Source: Podospora bellae-mahoneyi (Eukaryota; Ascomycota; Sordariomycetes; Sordariales; Podosporaceae). From it: a DNA stretch of 64,000 nt. The notes under the pieces are model-generated. The model did not search any database. It was not told the origin of the DNA and worked only from the letters and a program-made list of their open reading frames with translations. The stretch lies in NCBI RefSeq assembly GCF_035222275.1, contig NW_026946359.1, positions 3,782,001 to 3,846,000 on the forward strand, read 5' to 3'. The position numbers were made by a program, and so were the translations under genes. Of this stretch, positions 1 to 10,885 are shown in pieces; positions within the stretch are counted from its first letter, which is position 1; the number at the start of each line of letters is the position of its first letter.

Positions 1-825
1 CGGCCAACCCGACTCCTGCCGTAGATGCCACCCGACGAGGTCTTGTGATGCTTCCTGTGCCGAGAACTGACGACTGGGCTCTGGAGATCCTCGTCCTCGC
101 TCCACGGTGGGCCGTCTGCCAAATGGATAGAGGGCAGATCAGCCGGTCTGCCGTGTGAGCCCCCGCCGCCGCTGCTCCAGAAGTGGCCATCCCAGCCCCG
201 GCTGTCCCAGGCGGTTGGTGGGTCCGAGAGACGTCGCTGCTCGCTGGCGGGGGTGGTCATGCCCGAGGGCGGTCGTGATGGCTCCGGCGGCGGACCATAG
301 TGAAGCGGGTGACCGGGCGGGTAGGCAAAGTCTCGTACGAGCGTGTAGGGCAGACTCGAGGGGAAGAGGGGGAAGATGTGAGAGGGCGGGCGTGACCGTG
401 AGGGTAGCGAACTCGTGGTCGAGTACTGCGACAGCCGGTTCTTGGACGCGTGCGACATTGGGCGAGGAAGTTGGCTCCTGGGAGCGGGAGGTGAGGTGAT
501 GAGCGGTGGAAGTGCGGGGTGGGCCGCGTTCGCAGTCACCGGCGACGATATGGCGGGCGGCGACGTCGCTGGAGAGTTTGCGGGCGATAGGATCGCCGTC
601 ATGGTTTCTGAAGAAAGAGACGGCGGGACGGGCGTAGAAGAATTACTGATGTCGGGCGGGTGGGGTGCGGCCCTTTGCGCGCTGGCCGCTGGGTCGATTC
701 GCTCGAAATCGAATAGCTGCGTGGGGACCCCCCAACCAGGCCTGCTCCCTACACTAAACCAGGGGTTGATAACTGGGGTCCGCGACTCGACCGAGTCTTG
801 ACTTTGCGCCTTCGAAACGCACGGT
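1..825 (-). CDS. partial gene, unrecognised Ser/Pro-rich protein (3' end off the left edge)
   Basis: Read on the minus strand, one frame is free of stops from 1214 down to base 1. From about 820 downward its translation looks like real protein. It contains TPVINPWFSVG and GVPTQLFDFERIDPA, then a Ser/Pro-rich stretch, then LVRDFAYPPGHPLHYGPPPE and a charged segment (PPWSEDEDLQSPVVSSRH) that continues past the edge. The first in-frame ATG is at 602, but the protein-like sequence lies on both sides of it. I therefore infer that coding enters from a spliced upstream exon. A possible acceptor (AAACAG) ends at 826, and 825 is given as the limit on that basis. No signal peptide or membrane segment is visible in this part. 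I do not recognise the family. The presence of coding sequence is likely; the exact 5' end is uncertain. Confidence 0.6.
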
Positions 826-2507
826 CTGTTTACTTTTTTGTCGTTGTTTAGAGCGAGGTTGTATTGTTGAGAAGAGAATCGTGTTTGACCCTCTCTTGTG
901 ACGGGGTCCGGACGGACCCTCGTTTCTCGAGGAACTGGAACCTCCTCTCTGCTCTCAGGCGCTGGCGCTGGCGCTGGCACTGGCACTGGCGCAGAACGGG
1001 GGCGGGCGTCTTCACAGTGCAGAAAAAAAAGATCAGACGAACGAAACTCGGCGGCTCGGAGGGGTGGAGCGTTGGGGGAACCTAGAACCGGTTGTTCGCT
1101 CGAGGCTCGACTCCGGAAGGTCGGAGAAAGGGGGGGGCAATGGGTGTCTGTTCCCACGTGGAAGGGCTGTCGAGAACAGTGGTGGTAGATGAGGACGTGG
1201 AAAAGAGAGCCAAATCAATTGGCCATCCCCAGAGCAAACGTGGTGTTTGACAGACAGTCGGAAGTCAAAGATGAGGGGAACCACCCACTACAACCCGCGA
1301 GCGGAACACAGCGCACACAGCAGGCAGAGAAGCGGGCGGCTGGCCGGGTTGCTTAAGCGCGCTGCGGCCAGAATCAGAGACCAGGCCCCAGCAATTGCCA
1401 ATCGCTCTCCATTTTCTATTCACCATCTTTCATACTGTGTACAGATTGATGGATAGCCAGCTATGTAAGATCTGTATACTGTGTATGAACCAACTGCATG
1501 TTGGTGACAGTCGACGAGGGGAGAGAGAGGCCCGGAATGGCTGCACCTTTCATTGGCGAACTCTGGCATCTGACACACAAACTCGAAGGATTGTTCTGTC
1601 ATTGAAAGCACAGTTGTCTCCTGTCTGCATTACGAGACGCATAGGTACCTAGCCGTCGTCCCAGCACAGAAATCGTTGTCTTGTCGTCCCATCTATATAT
1701 AGCTTCTGTGAGTAGCATTCCCCAAGGTCCTGGGAGGAAAGTCGAAGAAACACCCAAAAAGCACGGTTAAATATACTGAAAAGCAGACTGATGAACGAAC
1801 CACTTGTTTCCATTCGGAAGCTGGCTCGAGACAAAGAAACATGGAGGGGGCTTGAGAGAGGGGAAAGAAGCGAAGGTACCTTGGGAACAGTACTGTGTAG
1901 CAACCTAAGGGGAAACATGTAGCGCACGGACCATATTGTTTCAAGTCCGCATCCAGGCTGTGGGGCTCGTCATCCATCCGGCTCAAGGCGGTCAGTGGCG
2001 GCGAGACCTCGCTAGGGCCAAGACTGATTGCCGAAAACATTTCAAGGCTTCTTCCAACCGCGACTCTCCATTTCTGCATCATCAACACTGCTACCTACTC
2101 TACCTCAACAAACAGACATCGCCCTCATACCACTTCTTACCTCTCGTGGGGCGACAGCACCCAAATAGTAATGGGTGTTTAGCTGTGCCGGGTACTCTCA
2201 TCTCTTCAGCCTTGCTGTGTCTTTCAAAGGTAAAAATTCCACGCTGCCCCTCTCCGAACATGCCCTTTGTCTTCCATGATGAACTCTTTATTGGAGCTGT
2301 CTTAGACTCGCTTTGCGGGCCATGATGATAGACTTTTTATTACGCTTTTAACTGAAATGAGAAACAACACCTTGACGATCAAGTCGAAAAAATTGCATTG
2401 GCAAGACAATAAGGTAGCTAACACCTCATGTCCAGAGTTGATTTTCAACAACCATCGATGGGAACGATCAGCAGCAGCATCAAACAAATCCGTCAGGGGC
2501 ATACATC
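826..2507. other. divergent intergenic region / 5' leaders
   Basis: This stretch separates the left-edge gene (-) from SSU72 (+), so it should hold both promoters and possibly the missing 5' exon of the left-edge gene. At 958-990 a short run of GGCGCT/GGCACT hexamers encodes Pro-Ala/Pro-Val repeats in the open minus frame. The interval 1250-2500 shows no convincing coding frame on either strand. Confidence 0.5.
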
Positions 2508-3358
2508 ATGGACACCGCCAACGGTAACGCGACTACGGCTTCGGCTGCTCCCGCTGCTCCGGCCCAGCCAAACGGCCACCGGGAGGACCCTGGTGGCTTC
2601 AAACTCAAGTTTTGCACCGTATGTGCCAGTAATCAGAACAGGTAAGATACAAATGTCTGCTTTTGAAGGTGGTGCGCGGGGGAGGATTAACACAGCTCAG
2701 ATCTATGGAGGGCCATTTGCGTCTGGCGTTGGCAAACTATCCAGTGATTTCTTTCGGAACCGGCTCTCTTGTCCGGCTTCCAGGTCCTACCATCACACAG
2801 CCCAATGTCTACAAGTTCAACGAGACCTCGTACGATAGTATCTACAGAGAGCTTGAGGCCAAGGACCCCCGTTTGTATCGGGCCAACGGGCTTCTTAACA
2901 TGCTCGGCCGAAACCGCAACATCAAGTGGGGCCCGGAAAGATGGCAAGACTGGCAAGTAGGCATGCCCCGAGTCAAGAAAGAAACAGACAAAGGCTTCGA
3001 GGGCATGGAGGGAGGCGTCGCCGATATAGTCATTACTTGCGAAGAGCGCTGCTGGGATGCTGTGATCGATGATCTTCTTAACCGGGGCTCTCCACTCAAC
3101 AGAGCTGTTCATGTTATCAACATTGATATCAAGGACAACCACGAAGAGGCCTCCGTTGGAGGCAAAGCCATGGTCGACCTTGCCGACTCCCTGAACCAGG
3201 TCGCGAAAGAAGAGCGCGAAAAGGTTGGCGCAGCGGCGTTTGATTCTGGCAGTGGTGCTGCCAGAGTTAGCTTTGATGAGCGTGTTCCCGAGGTGATTGG
3301 TGAGTGGCAGGAAAGATGGCCTAACCTTCCTGCGACTTGGACTTTGGCTTGGTTTTGA
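2508..3358 (+). CDS. ssu72: SSU72, RNA polymerase II CTD phosphatase
   Basis: Two exons, 2508-2641 and 2701-3358, split by a 59-bp GTAAGA...CAG intron, give 263 residues. The intron interrupts the active-site loop. Once it is removed the sequence reads [15 protein letters not shown], which holds the CX5RS signature (Cys39, Arg45, Ser46) of this low-molecular-weight-type phosphatase. Other family landmarks are [13 protein letters not shown], the aspartate-bearing stretch [15 protein letters not shown] and the C-terminal [12 protein letters not shown]. In yeast, Ssu72 removes Ser5 and Ser7 phosphates from the Pol II C-terminal domain as part of the cleavage and polyadenylation factor, in the nucleus. 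The ~30-residue Ala/Pro-rich head before FKLKFC is common in filamentous fungi. The ATG at 2508 is in frame with that head. Confidence 0.95.
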
Positions 3359-5165
3359 TGAGCTTCACTGCATTCATCTCTTCAACACTCATATTTCATG
3401 GTTTAGCGGGCGTTGGGCGGTTGGTATTGCTTTCGGGATATTGGCTTTGGGCATTGAATCAAGCAAGCGACGGATAGCAGACATCTCATGAGGCAGGCTT
3501 ATGAAGCGGCGACTCCGAGACCGCTCTTTGTTTTCTTTTTCTTTTTCTTTTTCTTTTCTATTTTCTCTTCTTGCTGTCTTTTGACGGCGATTGACACCGC
3601 CTTGCACATGATTCTCCGCCTTTTGTTTTTTTACCGGCGCGGCTCCGTTGGTCGGACTTTTGCCGTGAACCGGGATGCAGTGATTAAAGGACCGGATCGG
3701 CCCTGTTAGGACTCCGGACCTAAGATCGAGATGAAATGAGGCGACAGGGGATGTTCCGCCGATTTCTCAGTCCAAGAAGACGTCGACCCGCTGAAACGCA
3801 AAAAATGACTCGGCTTCCAGAATGTCCTGATCGGAGAAATCTTTGTTCAGAGGCGCAACGATAGGTGTGATTTATTTATCCAGCGTACGGAAGATCAAAC
3901 GGATGTTCCCATGGGGGCTCATGCGGATGGGCCCGAGAGTCAATGCATATGGAAATCAAGCTCAGAAAACCACACGCTATCTATGTGACAGTTACCGCAG
4001 AGAGAGCCGCAGCAAGGGGACATTTCTATTTCCCTACATAGTGTACTGCGTCCACAATACCTACGATTCTCATCGGTGGACGGAGTAGGTACGAATACAA
4101 ATATTGGTGTTTTCTGGGCAGGCTTGTCCCGTGGAGATCGGCTAGCCAGGGACTGGTCTGATGGTGTCTTTGTTCTGATATGGATGGTCCTTGTCTCCGT
4201 GACCTCCCTCAGCTCGTGGTGTGCTTTGTGGGTGATGTCGTGCATGCCGGCGCCTGCCGTGGCCACGTGCGATCAAGTTCATTGGCAGAGAAAGTTGAAG
4301 CCATTCTGACCAAGACTCACAAGACTCCCTCGCCGTTGAGAGAGGCCTGCGTAACCTTGGGGCCTGTGCACCTGAAGAGAACCCCCATAGCCCCCCCTGT
4401 TCTGGGCCCTCCCGCCTCCTTTCGCCAACTGTTCCTGCTGTAGCGCGCGACTAGCCATTGAGGAAATTGCAACCCCAAGTGTTCAGCAGCAGCCAACCAC
4501 ATCGCTGCGTACAGTTCATCCCGTCGTCAGGGGCGCCTTGACATTCCGCCCTTTTTTCCCCATCTCACACAGACACGCGCACTGTTCCGTAATTACACTG
4601 ATATCTTTGCTTTTCTATTCTTTTTTTTCACTTCTCTTTCTGTGAAGAGATCAGTTCAGACAAGCAGACCAGGTCCCCTCCAGGTCCCCCAACCGCAAGC
4701 CACGAGACCCAACAGCCACCGCCGCCGTAAATTCCTGCCTGTATTTCTCTAGCGGTAACACTTCCCGAACGGCCGGTTTCTTCTCATTTGGTAAATTTGG
4801 CGTAATTTTGCAGACCGCAGCAGCAACCTAGAAAGAAGAAGGCCACCACCGAGGAGGAAGCGTCGCAGTTGGCTGGGGCGTTGATGCGTTTCATGCTGTG
4901 ACAACCACCTGCCGACCACCGACCACCGACCACCGACCGTTTCCCGCTACACTTGCACCGCATTCCAATACCGACGGGACCGTTGTCTCTCTTGAATCGT
5001 TCTACCTTCCCCGTTCCCCGTTGAATGTGCACGGAACACAGTACAACGACGTCCATCTTCACCTCGGCCTCCGCCGCGAACTCCCCGTCTCTCAGTGCGC
5101 GATCTGGCCCGGCGCCTGCTTGACACGGTTGACGACGCCATTCCCTCCGAGCCACCCCGAAGACC
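3359..5165. other. intergenic region and SPA2 5' leader
   Basis: No coding frame is supported here. A CTTTTT microsatellite lies at about 3530-3560, just downstream of SSU72. A perfect 7-bp tandem repeat of GACCACC (three full copies and one partial) spans 4914-4938. The last few hundred bases are C-rich and pyrimidine-rich, as expected of a fungal 5' untranslated leader. Confidence 0.5.
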
Positions 5166-8051
5166 ATGAATGGCCTCAATGCGCCACTGTCTCCTGTCTC
5201 TGTAGGCGGTAGCGAGTGGTCTTATCCCACCAACACCGACAAAAACACATATCCAAACAACCGCGGAGACATCACCACACCACCCGACTCGGCTGGTGCT
5301 GTCAGGGCGATGAATGGGAACTTCCCACCGGGGCCCAGGAGCGTCGGCGGTCCCTCCCCGCCTCCCTCTGTCGGCCGATCCAGTGCCGGCACCAACCTAT
5401 ACGCAAGGAGTGAGAGTGGCAGAAGCCAAGTCGTGAGGGATGACTTGGGCGGCCATGAGATGGTGCTCGCTGAGCACTATGTCTCACTCAAGCGATTTCT
5501 GTCAGCGACTTCGCGTGACGGCAACCCGAAGCCACCACCGAACAAGGCTCGCGACAAGCTGCAGCGCCTTACTGGGGTTCAGTTTCTCGAGCTCAGTACC
5601 GACGTCTTTGACGAGCTGAAGCGACGTGAGACAACAGCTCGTAGACCCCCCAATGCTCCTCCAGGATCCGGTCCACCTGATTATCTATTACCTGAGGACA
5701 ACTTCCACCCCAAACGAAACCAAGCGCGCCAAAAACTTTCGTCATTGGGCCCTCCACGCTTCCGCGATCTGGCCACCGATGTCTTTTGCGAACTGGAGAG
5801 GAGGTTCCCACGTTTTGCGGCTGGGGATATCCCCCGTGTTGGCAGCCCAGTATCAGTACGCGGAGGTCCCATCAGCCGGTCGCAAACACCGGTAAGCGGA
5901 ATGAATGGCGGGTTCCCTCCTCGGGGTCAGAGCCGTAGACGCCCTTCAGAAGCCAGCTCAATACGAAGCGGACGAGGGATGCCTACTCCTCTCGGCAGCG
6001 GCTTCCCTATCCCACCCTCTCCAGGCCTGCCGCCGAATGGCAACTATGGACAGCCAATTGCGAAGCAGTTCCAGAACAACACCATTGTGCCTAACAAGAG
6101 CACCATGGTGGAGGAGGACGATGATGCCATCAGCCCCATGAGTCCCGATCCTGCCGGATCTGATGCCTATGGCATGAACAGGTCAATAGACCGTGATAGC
6201 AAACGAAGTGCTGGCGCATCCGAGGTAGGCTCTTTTTCACCCGAGGTTTTCGAGAAACAAACTAATCATGGTATGCAGACGGACAAGAAACTTCTTGAGG
6301 ATTATGAGCAGCAAGTTAGGGATTTGCGTGAGAAACTGGACAGCATGGAGGATGCACTTAAGAAGAAGGATGACGACCTCATGAACGCTCTAGATGGGGA
6401 ACGTTCCCGAGCCACGGCTTCTAATGCTGAGAAGAGGGAATGGGATGACGCCCGCGCCGAACTGGAGAATAAGCTTGCTCAAGTGGAGGAATTGAACGAG
6501 TCGATGAAGAGGGAGCTGGACAGGACCAGGGACGAACACGATGAGGAAATTCGCCAACTTCGAGAACAGCTTGACGAAGCTCGCGCCGGTGCCAACGCAC
6601 AGTCAAACGGCATGGCTGACGAGGAATTAGAACGCGAGAACAGGGCTCTGCGTGCGGCGTTGGAGGAGCAAGAGCAGGTGACAGAGGAGGTTCGTCGTGA
6701 GGCCCAGGGGTTCCTGATGGAGATGCGCAATATTTCCCAGCAAAGCGGTGCCTCGTGGGAAAGGCAGTCGGAGCTGGAGAAGACGATCGAAATGTTGGAG
6801 AAGGAGGTCCGGGACTGGAGGAATCGCTACGCCCGCGCCAAAACTCAGCTGCGGGATCTACGTGGGTCTTCGGAGGGCATTCCAATGCAACAGGACGCTG
6901 GAAAGTTTGTGCGCGAGAAGGGCTTCACGCAAGACGATGGGCTGGTCAAGGACGTCCATGTCACCAAGTTCCAGATCGCCATTGACGAGCTGTTGCAACG
7001 GGCGCGCATGGATGACCCGGAGCGCGTGATTGACTCTATGAAGGCAGTTGTGGTAAGCGTCCGACGGATCACTAAGGATATCGACGAGTCGGCACAGAAC
7101 AACATCGAGCTTGCGCAGCAAAATCAGAAGCTCAAGGCCCGAGTATCCCCCGCAGCCAACAATCTTATTACTGCCTCCAAGTCTTTTGCTAGCTCGGCTG
7201 GAATTGCGCCAGTGACTCTCCTCGATGCTGCTGCCTCTCACCTGGTCACGGCTGTTGTTGAGCTTCTCCGAGCTGTCAAGATTCGATCTACCCCGGATGG
7301 TGAATTGGAAGATGACGATGACGACGGCACCGTTACTCCTGTTGAATCGGCCAGCTTCTTTTCGCCACGAAGCAATGGGCAGAGCCAGGCCTCCCGAGCT
7401 GAGGATTCTCTTCAGCGCCCACCACCTTTCCGCGGCCTAGGCGCCGCCGGAAGCCGAGCCAGCATGGACTCGTCTGCGTACAGCCCGGTCAACTCACCTC
7501 GTGAATCCTACACCAACGGACAGATGGCCAACGGATCCATGACAAACGGCAACGGAGGCGGCCACGGCAACCTGAACAAGGCTGTGAACGGAAACGCCAA
7601 CGGCATGTACAACAATGCACGCCAGCAGCGCGACACTCGGGCGGAGGACCTCAAGATCTACCTCGAAGACCAGACGGCGGTGCTCGTGCAGACGATCCAG
7701 GACCTTGTGCAGCTGATACGCAACGACGCGGACATTAGCCAGGTCACGGAGGAGATCAACACGATTGTGGATGTTGTCGGCCAGGTCGTGTCCGAGACAG
7801 AGTCGACTGGTGGCAATGGTGTCGAGCTTGTCAGGCGTCTTTCTGCCTGCCGGGAGCGGCTGATGGAGGCGGGCAAGCGCGGTTTGGATCTTGCGGCTGC
7901 GGGCAACGATAGTGCCAGTCGGGAGTGGAGGATGTGGACGCAGACGTTGCCGCCGATTGCGTTTGAGATTGCGAGGGAGACGAAGGAGTTGGTGCAGAGG
8001 GTTGATCAGTTGGTGATGGATGATGGCGGGGATGCCGATGATTTTGCATGA
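5166..8051 (+). CDS. spa2: SPA2-like polarisome scaffold (GIT/Spa2 homology domains)
   Basis: This is a 961-residue frame starting at the ATG at 5166. Two tandem Spa2/GIT homology repeats lie near residues 99-135 (AEHYVSLKRFLS...LELSTDVFDELKRR) and 175-215 (ARQKLSSLGPPRFRDLATDVFCELERR). A long Glu/Lys-rich coiled coil follows from about residue 373 to 575. The C-terminal helical region (VTKFQIAIDELLQRARMDDP onward) ends in ETKELVQRVDQLVMDDGG. In yeast and hyphae Spa2 is the polarisome scaffold at growth tips, where it recruits formin, Aip3/Bud6 and MAPK-module proteins. The linkers are Ser/Pro-rich and disordered. A possible additional in-frame 54-bp intron at 6225-6278 (see findings) would shorten the product by 18 residues just before the coiled coil. 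Confidence 0.92.
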   Translation: MNGLNAPLSPVSVGGSEWSYPTNTDKNTYPNNRGDITTPPDSAGAVRAMNGNFPPGPRSVGGPSPPPSVGRSSAGTNLYARSESGRSQVVRDDLGGHEMVLAEHYVSLKRFLSATSRDGNPKPPPNKARDKLQRLTGVQFLELSTDVFDELKRRETTARRPPNAPPGSGPPDYLLPEDNFHPKRNQARQKLSSLGPPRFRDLATDVFCELERRFPRFAAGDIPRVGSPVSVRGGPISRSQTPVSGMNGGFPPRGQSRRRPSEASSIRSGRGMPTPLGSGFPIPPSPGLPPNGNYGQPIAKQFQNNTIVPNKSTMVEEDDDAISPMSPDPAGSDAYGMNRSIDRDSKRSAGASEVGSFSPEVFEKQTNHGMQTDKKLLEDYEQQVRDLREKLDSMEDALKKKDDDLMNALDGERSRATASNAEKREWDDARAELENKLAQVEELNESMKRELDRTRDEHDEEIRQLREQLDEARAGANAQSNGMADEELERENRALRAALEEQEQVTEEVRREAQGFLMEMRNISQQSGASWERQSELEKTIEMLEKEVRDWRNRYARAKTQLRDLRGSSEGIPMQQDAGKFVREKGFTQDDGLVKDVHVTKFQIAIDELLQRARMDDPERVIDSMKAVVVSVRRITKDIDESAQNNIELAQQNQKLKARVSPAANNLITASKSFASSAGIAPVTLLDAAASHLVTAVVELLRAVKIRSTPDGELEDDDDDGTVTPVESASFFSPRSNGQSQASRAEDSLQRPPPFRGLGAAGSRASMDSSAYSPVNSPRESYTNGQMANGSMTNGNGGGHGNLNKAVNGNANGMYNNARQQRDTRAEDLKIYLEDQTAVLVQTIQDLVQLIRNDADISQVTEEINTIVDVVGQVVSETESTGGNGVELVRRLSACRERLMEAGKRGLDLAAAGNDSASREWRMWTQTLPPIAFEIARETKELVQRVDQLVMDDGGDADDFA

Positions 8052-9984
8052 AGGACGACAACTTGGATTATACTATTGCTCTAATGATGATGCGAGACTT
8101 GGGGGGTTTTTTGAGGAAAAAGATGGATGGATGATAGATACCTGATTCGATTCGAGACTTGGGGAGAGGGGGAAGGGGTTGAGAAACTTATTCGACATGA
8201 GCATTGCTTACGCTTCGATTTTATTTTTCTCGAACAGAAGAACAGTTTTTGTTTATTATAGGCTTTTATAGCCTTTTTTTTTTTTTTTTTTTTTGCTTTG
8301 ATACCCATCATAGCTGCTTGTTTTTTTTTTCTCTTTGGGGAGGAGGGGGGTGTCTTGTCTTCTTCTTTGACTTTGATTGTTCAGGCTTGTTGTCTTTTTT
8401 TTTTCTTCGGTTTCTTGCATCAGCCAGTTTTTATTTTATTTTCCAGAGTTTGATGGGAGAGGAGAGGGGGAAGGTTCTGTATATAGACGGGATGGATTGG
8501 TGTGGTTGGGGGGAGAAAGAGAAAAGGGGGATCATATGTTTTTGATGATTGAGAGGGAGAGGAAGTTTTGTATTCTTGTTGTTATCATCCGTATGGGGAG
8601 CATGGATTGATTAATGGAAGATTTTAACTGAGAAGGAGTTGTGGTGGTGGTGTGTATAAATGTTTTTCTTGCTGTTTTGCTTGCTGAGTTTTGTTTTGGT
8701 TTGGTAGTGATGGGGAGGGGGAGAGGATAGGACGGGAAGGGGGGCAGTACTGTATGCCCAGCTGTATGCTAGTTGCTGGTTAGAGGATGATTACAAGTAG
8801 GATTTATGTATGCTGGAGCGAGAATAAAGATGGACTACTGCTGCACCGATTCGACTGAGGGTTGTGGAGAGTGATATGAGTGCTTGCATCTCGATGTGTA
8901 TGAAGTGACGGGTTGGGATGGAGGTTGTACAGAGGAATGGTGTCTTTGATCCAATGGGTAGAAATGCCAGGCCGATATTCAAGTCACACGTAGGTAGGTA
9001 GACATCTCGATCAGGTCAAGGTGCCGAACCCAGTTTCGATATTTCATCAGACTTTTCGGGATTGCGGCAAGTAGGGCACAAGCGCTGGGCATGGGGAATG
9101 ATTTCTTGTGCCGCCGCCTGGGGCTGGACGGACGGCATTGAAGAGGTGAGCCAATAGCGGGAGGGCAAGGGGGGGGGGATTTTTGACAACTCATTTAGAC
9201 TGCCTGGTTTGGTCTTGGTGGTGAGGTGCTGGGGGGCTAGGCCTCTTTCTGGGGGGCGGTCACAGCCTTGTCTTGATTTTGGGTCACTTCTTCTTTCTCC
9301 AGATCTCAACGGCACATAGAGTTTTGATGGTATATACCTAAGGTAACTCTCAACATCTAAAAACACGAACTTGGTTTAACTATATGGTCGACACTAGGTA
9401 CCCTTGGTGAGTGCAAATGATTCTCGATCGAAATGATGCCTTTGGGTTTAGCTATCATGATGTGTTGTGGTGGTCGAGTGGCTCTCAGCCCAACTAGCAG
9501 CTTGGCGCTTCAGCCGCATCCAAGGGTCCAACTGCAGGTTGTGATGGTGTCGACGAATCACCGTCTTTCCGAGTTCTTGGGGGCAGCGAGACAAGCAGAG
9601 ACAAGCCAATGCTCTGGGGTGGCACTTTGAACAGCTTGGTATTTGAAGTCACTGCCACGAGCCATGCAAGCATTGCAGCACGCCCCTCCCTCTCAGCGAA
9701 AAGACAAGGGTTCAGTTTTGCTCTTTTCTTCTAGAATGGGGTTGACCGCATTTCTTGATTTGGTGACTAAATATTGGTGTAGCCTTGCGCGTTTGGGCTG
9801 GTCAGCTGGGTAAGACAAGAGTAAGGTTTACGCGTGCGGGTTGTGATGTAAAAAGCCCCCGACCTGTTCGTCAGAGGGGTTTTTTTCTCTTTGGTTCTCA
9901 TCTTTTATTTTTATTAGGTTTTCAGTCTTTTAACGACGGAAAAACCGGCAAGTGTGAAAGACAACAAACAAACAGGCAGACAAG
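8052..9984. other. intergenic region (SPA2 3' end, next gene's leader)
   Basis: No coding frame is supported. A run of about 21 T lies at 8274-8294, with further T-rich and G-rich blocks to 8700 that fit a long 3' untranslated region. From about 9840 the sequence becomes CT-rich, as in a leader. Nothing else stands out. Confidence 0.5.
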
Positions 9985-10885
9985 ATGTCGACCGCCCTCC
10001 GCAAACCCGGCCGTGAGCACTTCCCCATTTATCCCAAGGGGTTTATTGTCTTGAGGATCCTCCAGCTGGTGGTCGCGGTGATTGTTCTGGGGTTGGTGGC
10101 GTATAGTATTCACTTTTTGGCTTGGGATGGGAATGCGTTCATGTTGGCTGTGGTATGTTTCTTCACCCCCTCATCTTTATCTTCTATTTCCATCTTGTGT
10201 TATGTCGGGAGTGGGACTAAACATCTTTGGGTAGGCCATCATGACAATCCTCACCTCCATCTACCACCTCGTCGCCTGGTTCGGCGCCCCAGAAGCCTTC
10301 AACTACTGGGCCGTCCTCGCACTGGACATCCTCCTCATTGTGATGTGGCTGGCTTCCTTCTCAGTCGTGGCGGCGCATATCGCTCCTTGGATGCAGTATT
10401 ATGGTAGTTACCTCTATCTTACCTCGACATACGAGCAGGCTTGGTGGACTGGGTTGGCGGCTGCTAGTGGGATGGGTGGGCTTAACTTGTCAGTCTTTTT
10501 TCTAACCCCCCGCCATGGTTTGTATGCTAATAGAAACAGTGCCCTTCATGTGATTTCGTTGATCATCCACTCGATCAGACTCCATAGACACCGCAAGGAA
10601 GGCGGGCACTCCCAGGCGGGTGTGCCTTTTGGTCCTAAGCCTACTGTTGGAACGGTGCAAGTTCCTCAGGGGCAGCAGCAACAGCAGCAGCAGCAGCCGG
10701 TGGTGTACCAGCAGGTTCCTCAGCAGCACTTCCAGCAGCAGTTTCAGCAGCAGCCGCCTGTTTATCAGCAACCGCAGCAGCAGGTTTATCAGCAGCAACC
10801 GGCGACTCAGGAGAAACAAGTGTATTCTCCGCAGCCTCAGCAACCTGTGCCGGTGCCGCAAGGGCAGTTTTATCAGCAGCAGTGA
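9985..10885 (+). CDS. MARVEL-like four-helix membrane protein with Gln-rich tail
   Basis: Three exons, 9985-10152, 10235-10488 and 10534-10885, give 257 residues. Intron 1 (82 bp) has GTATGT and TAG borders. Intron 2 is only 45 bp (GTCAGT...CTAATAG) and in frame; removing it restores the fourth helix (GLNLNSALHVISLIIHSI). Hydrophobic segments lie near residues 19-41, 50-70, 78-100 and 127-153, with a basic HRHRKEGGH stretch after the last. That is the topology of fungal MARVEL-domain proteins, which associate with plasma-membrane or eisosome lipid domains. The last ~70 residues are Gln/Pro-rich, encoded partly by a CAG tract near 10670-10698. The specific function is unknown. The family call rests on topology and on the helix-4/His-Arg pattern. 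Confidence 0.8.
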
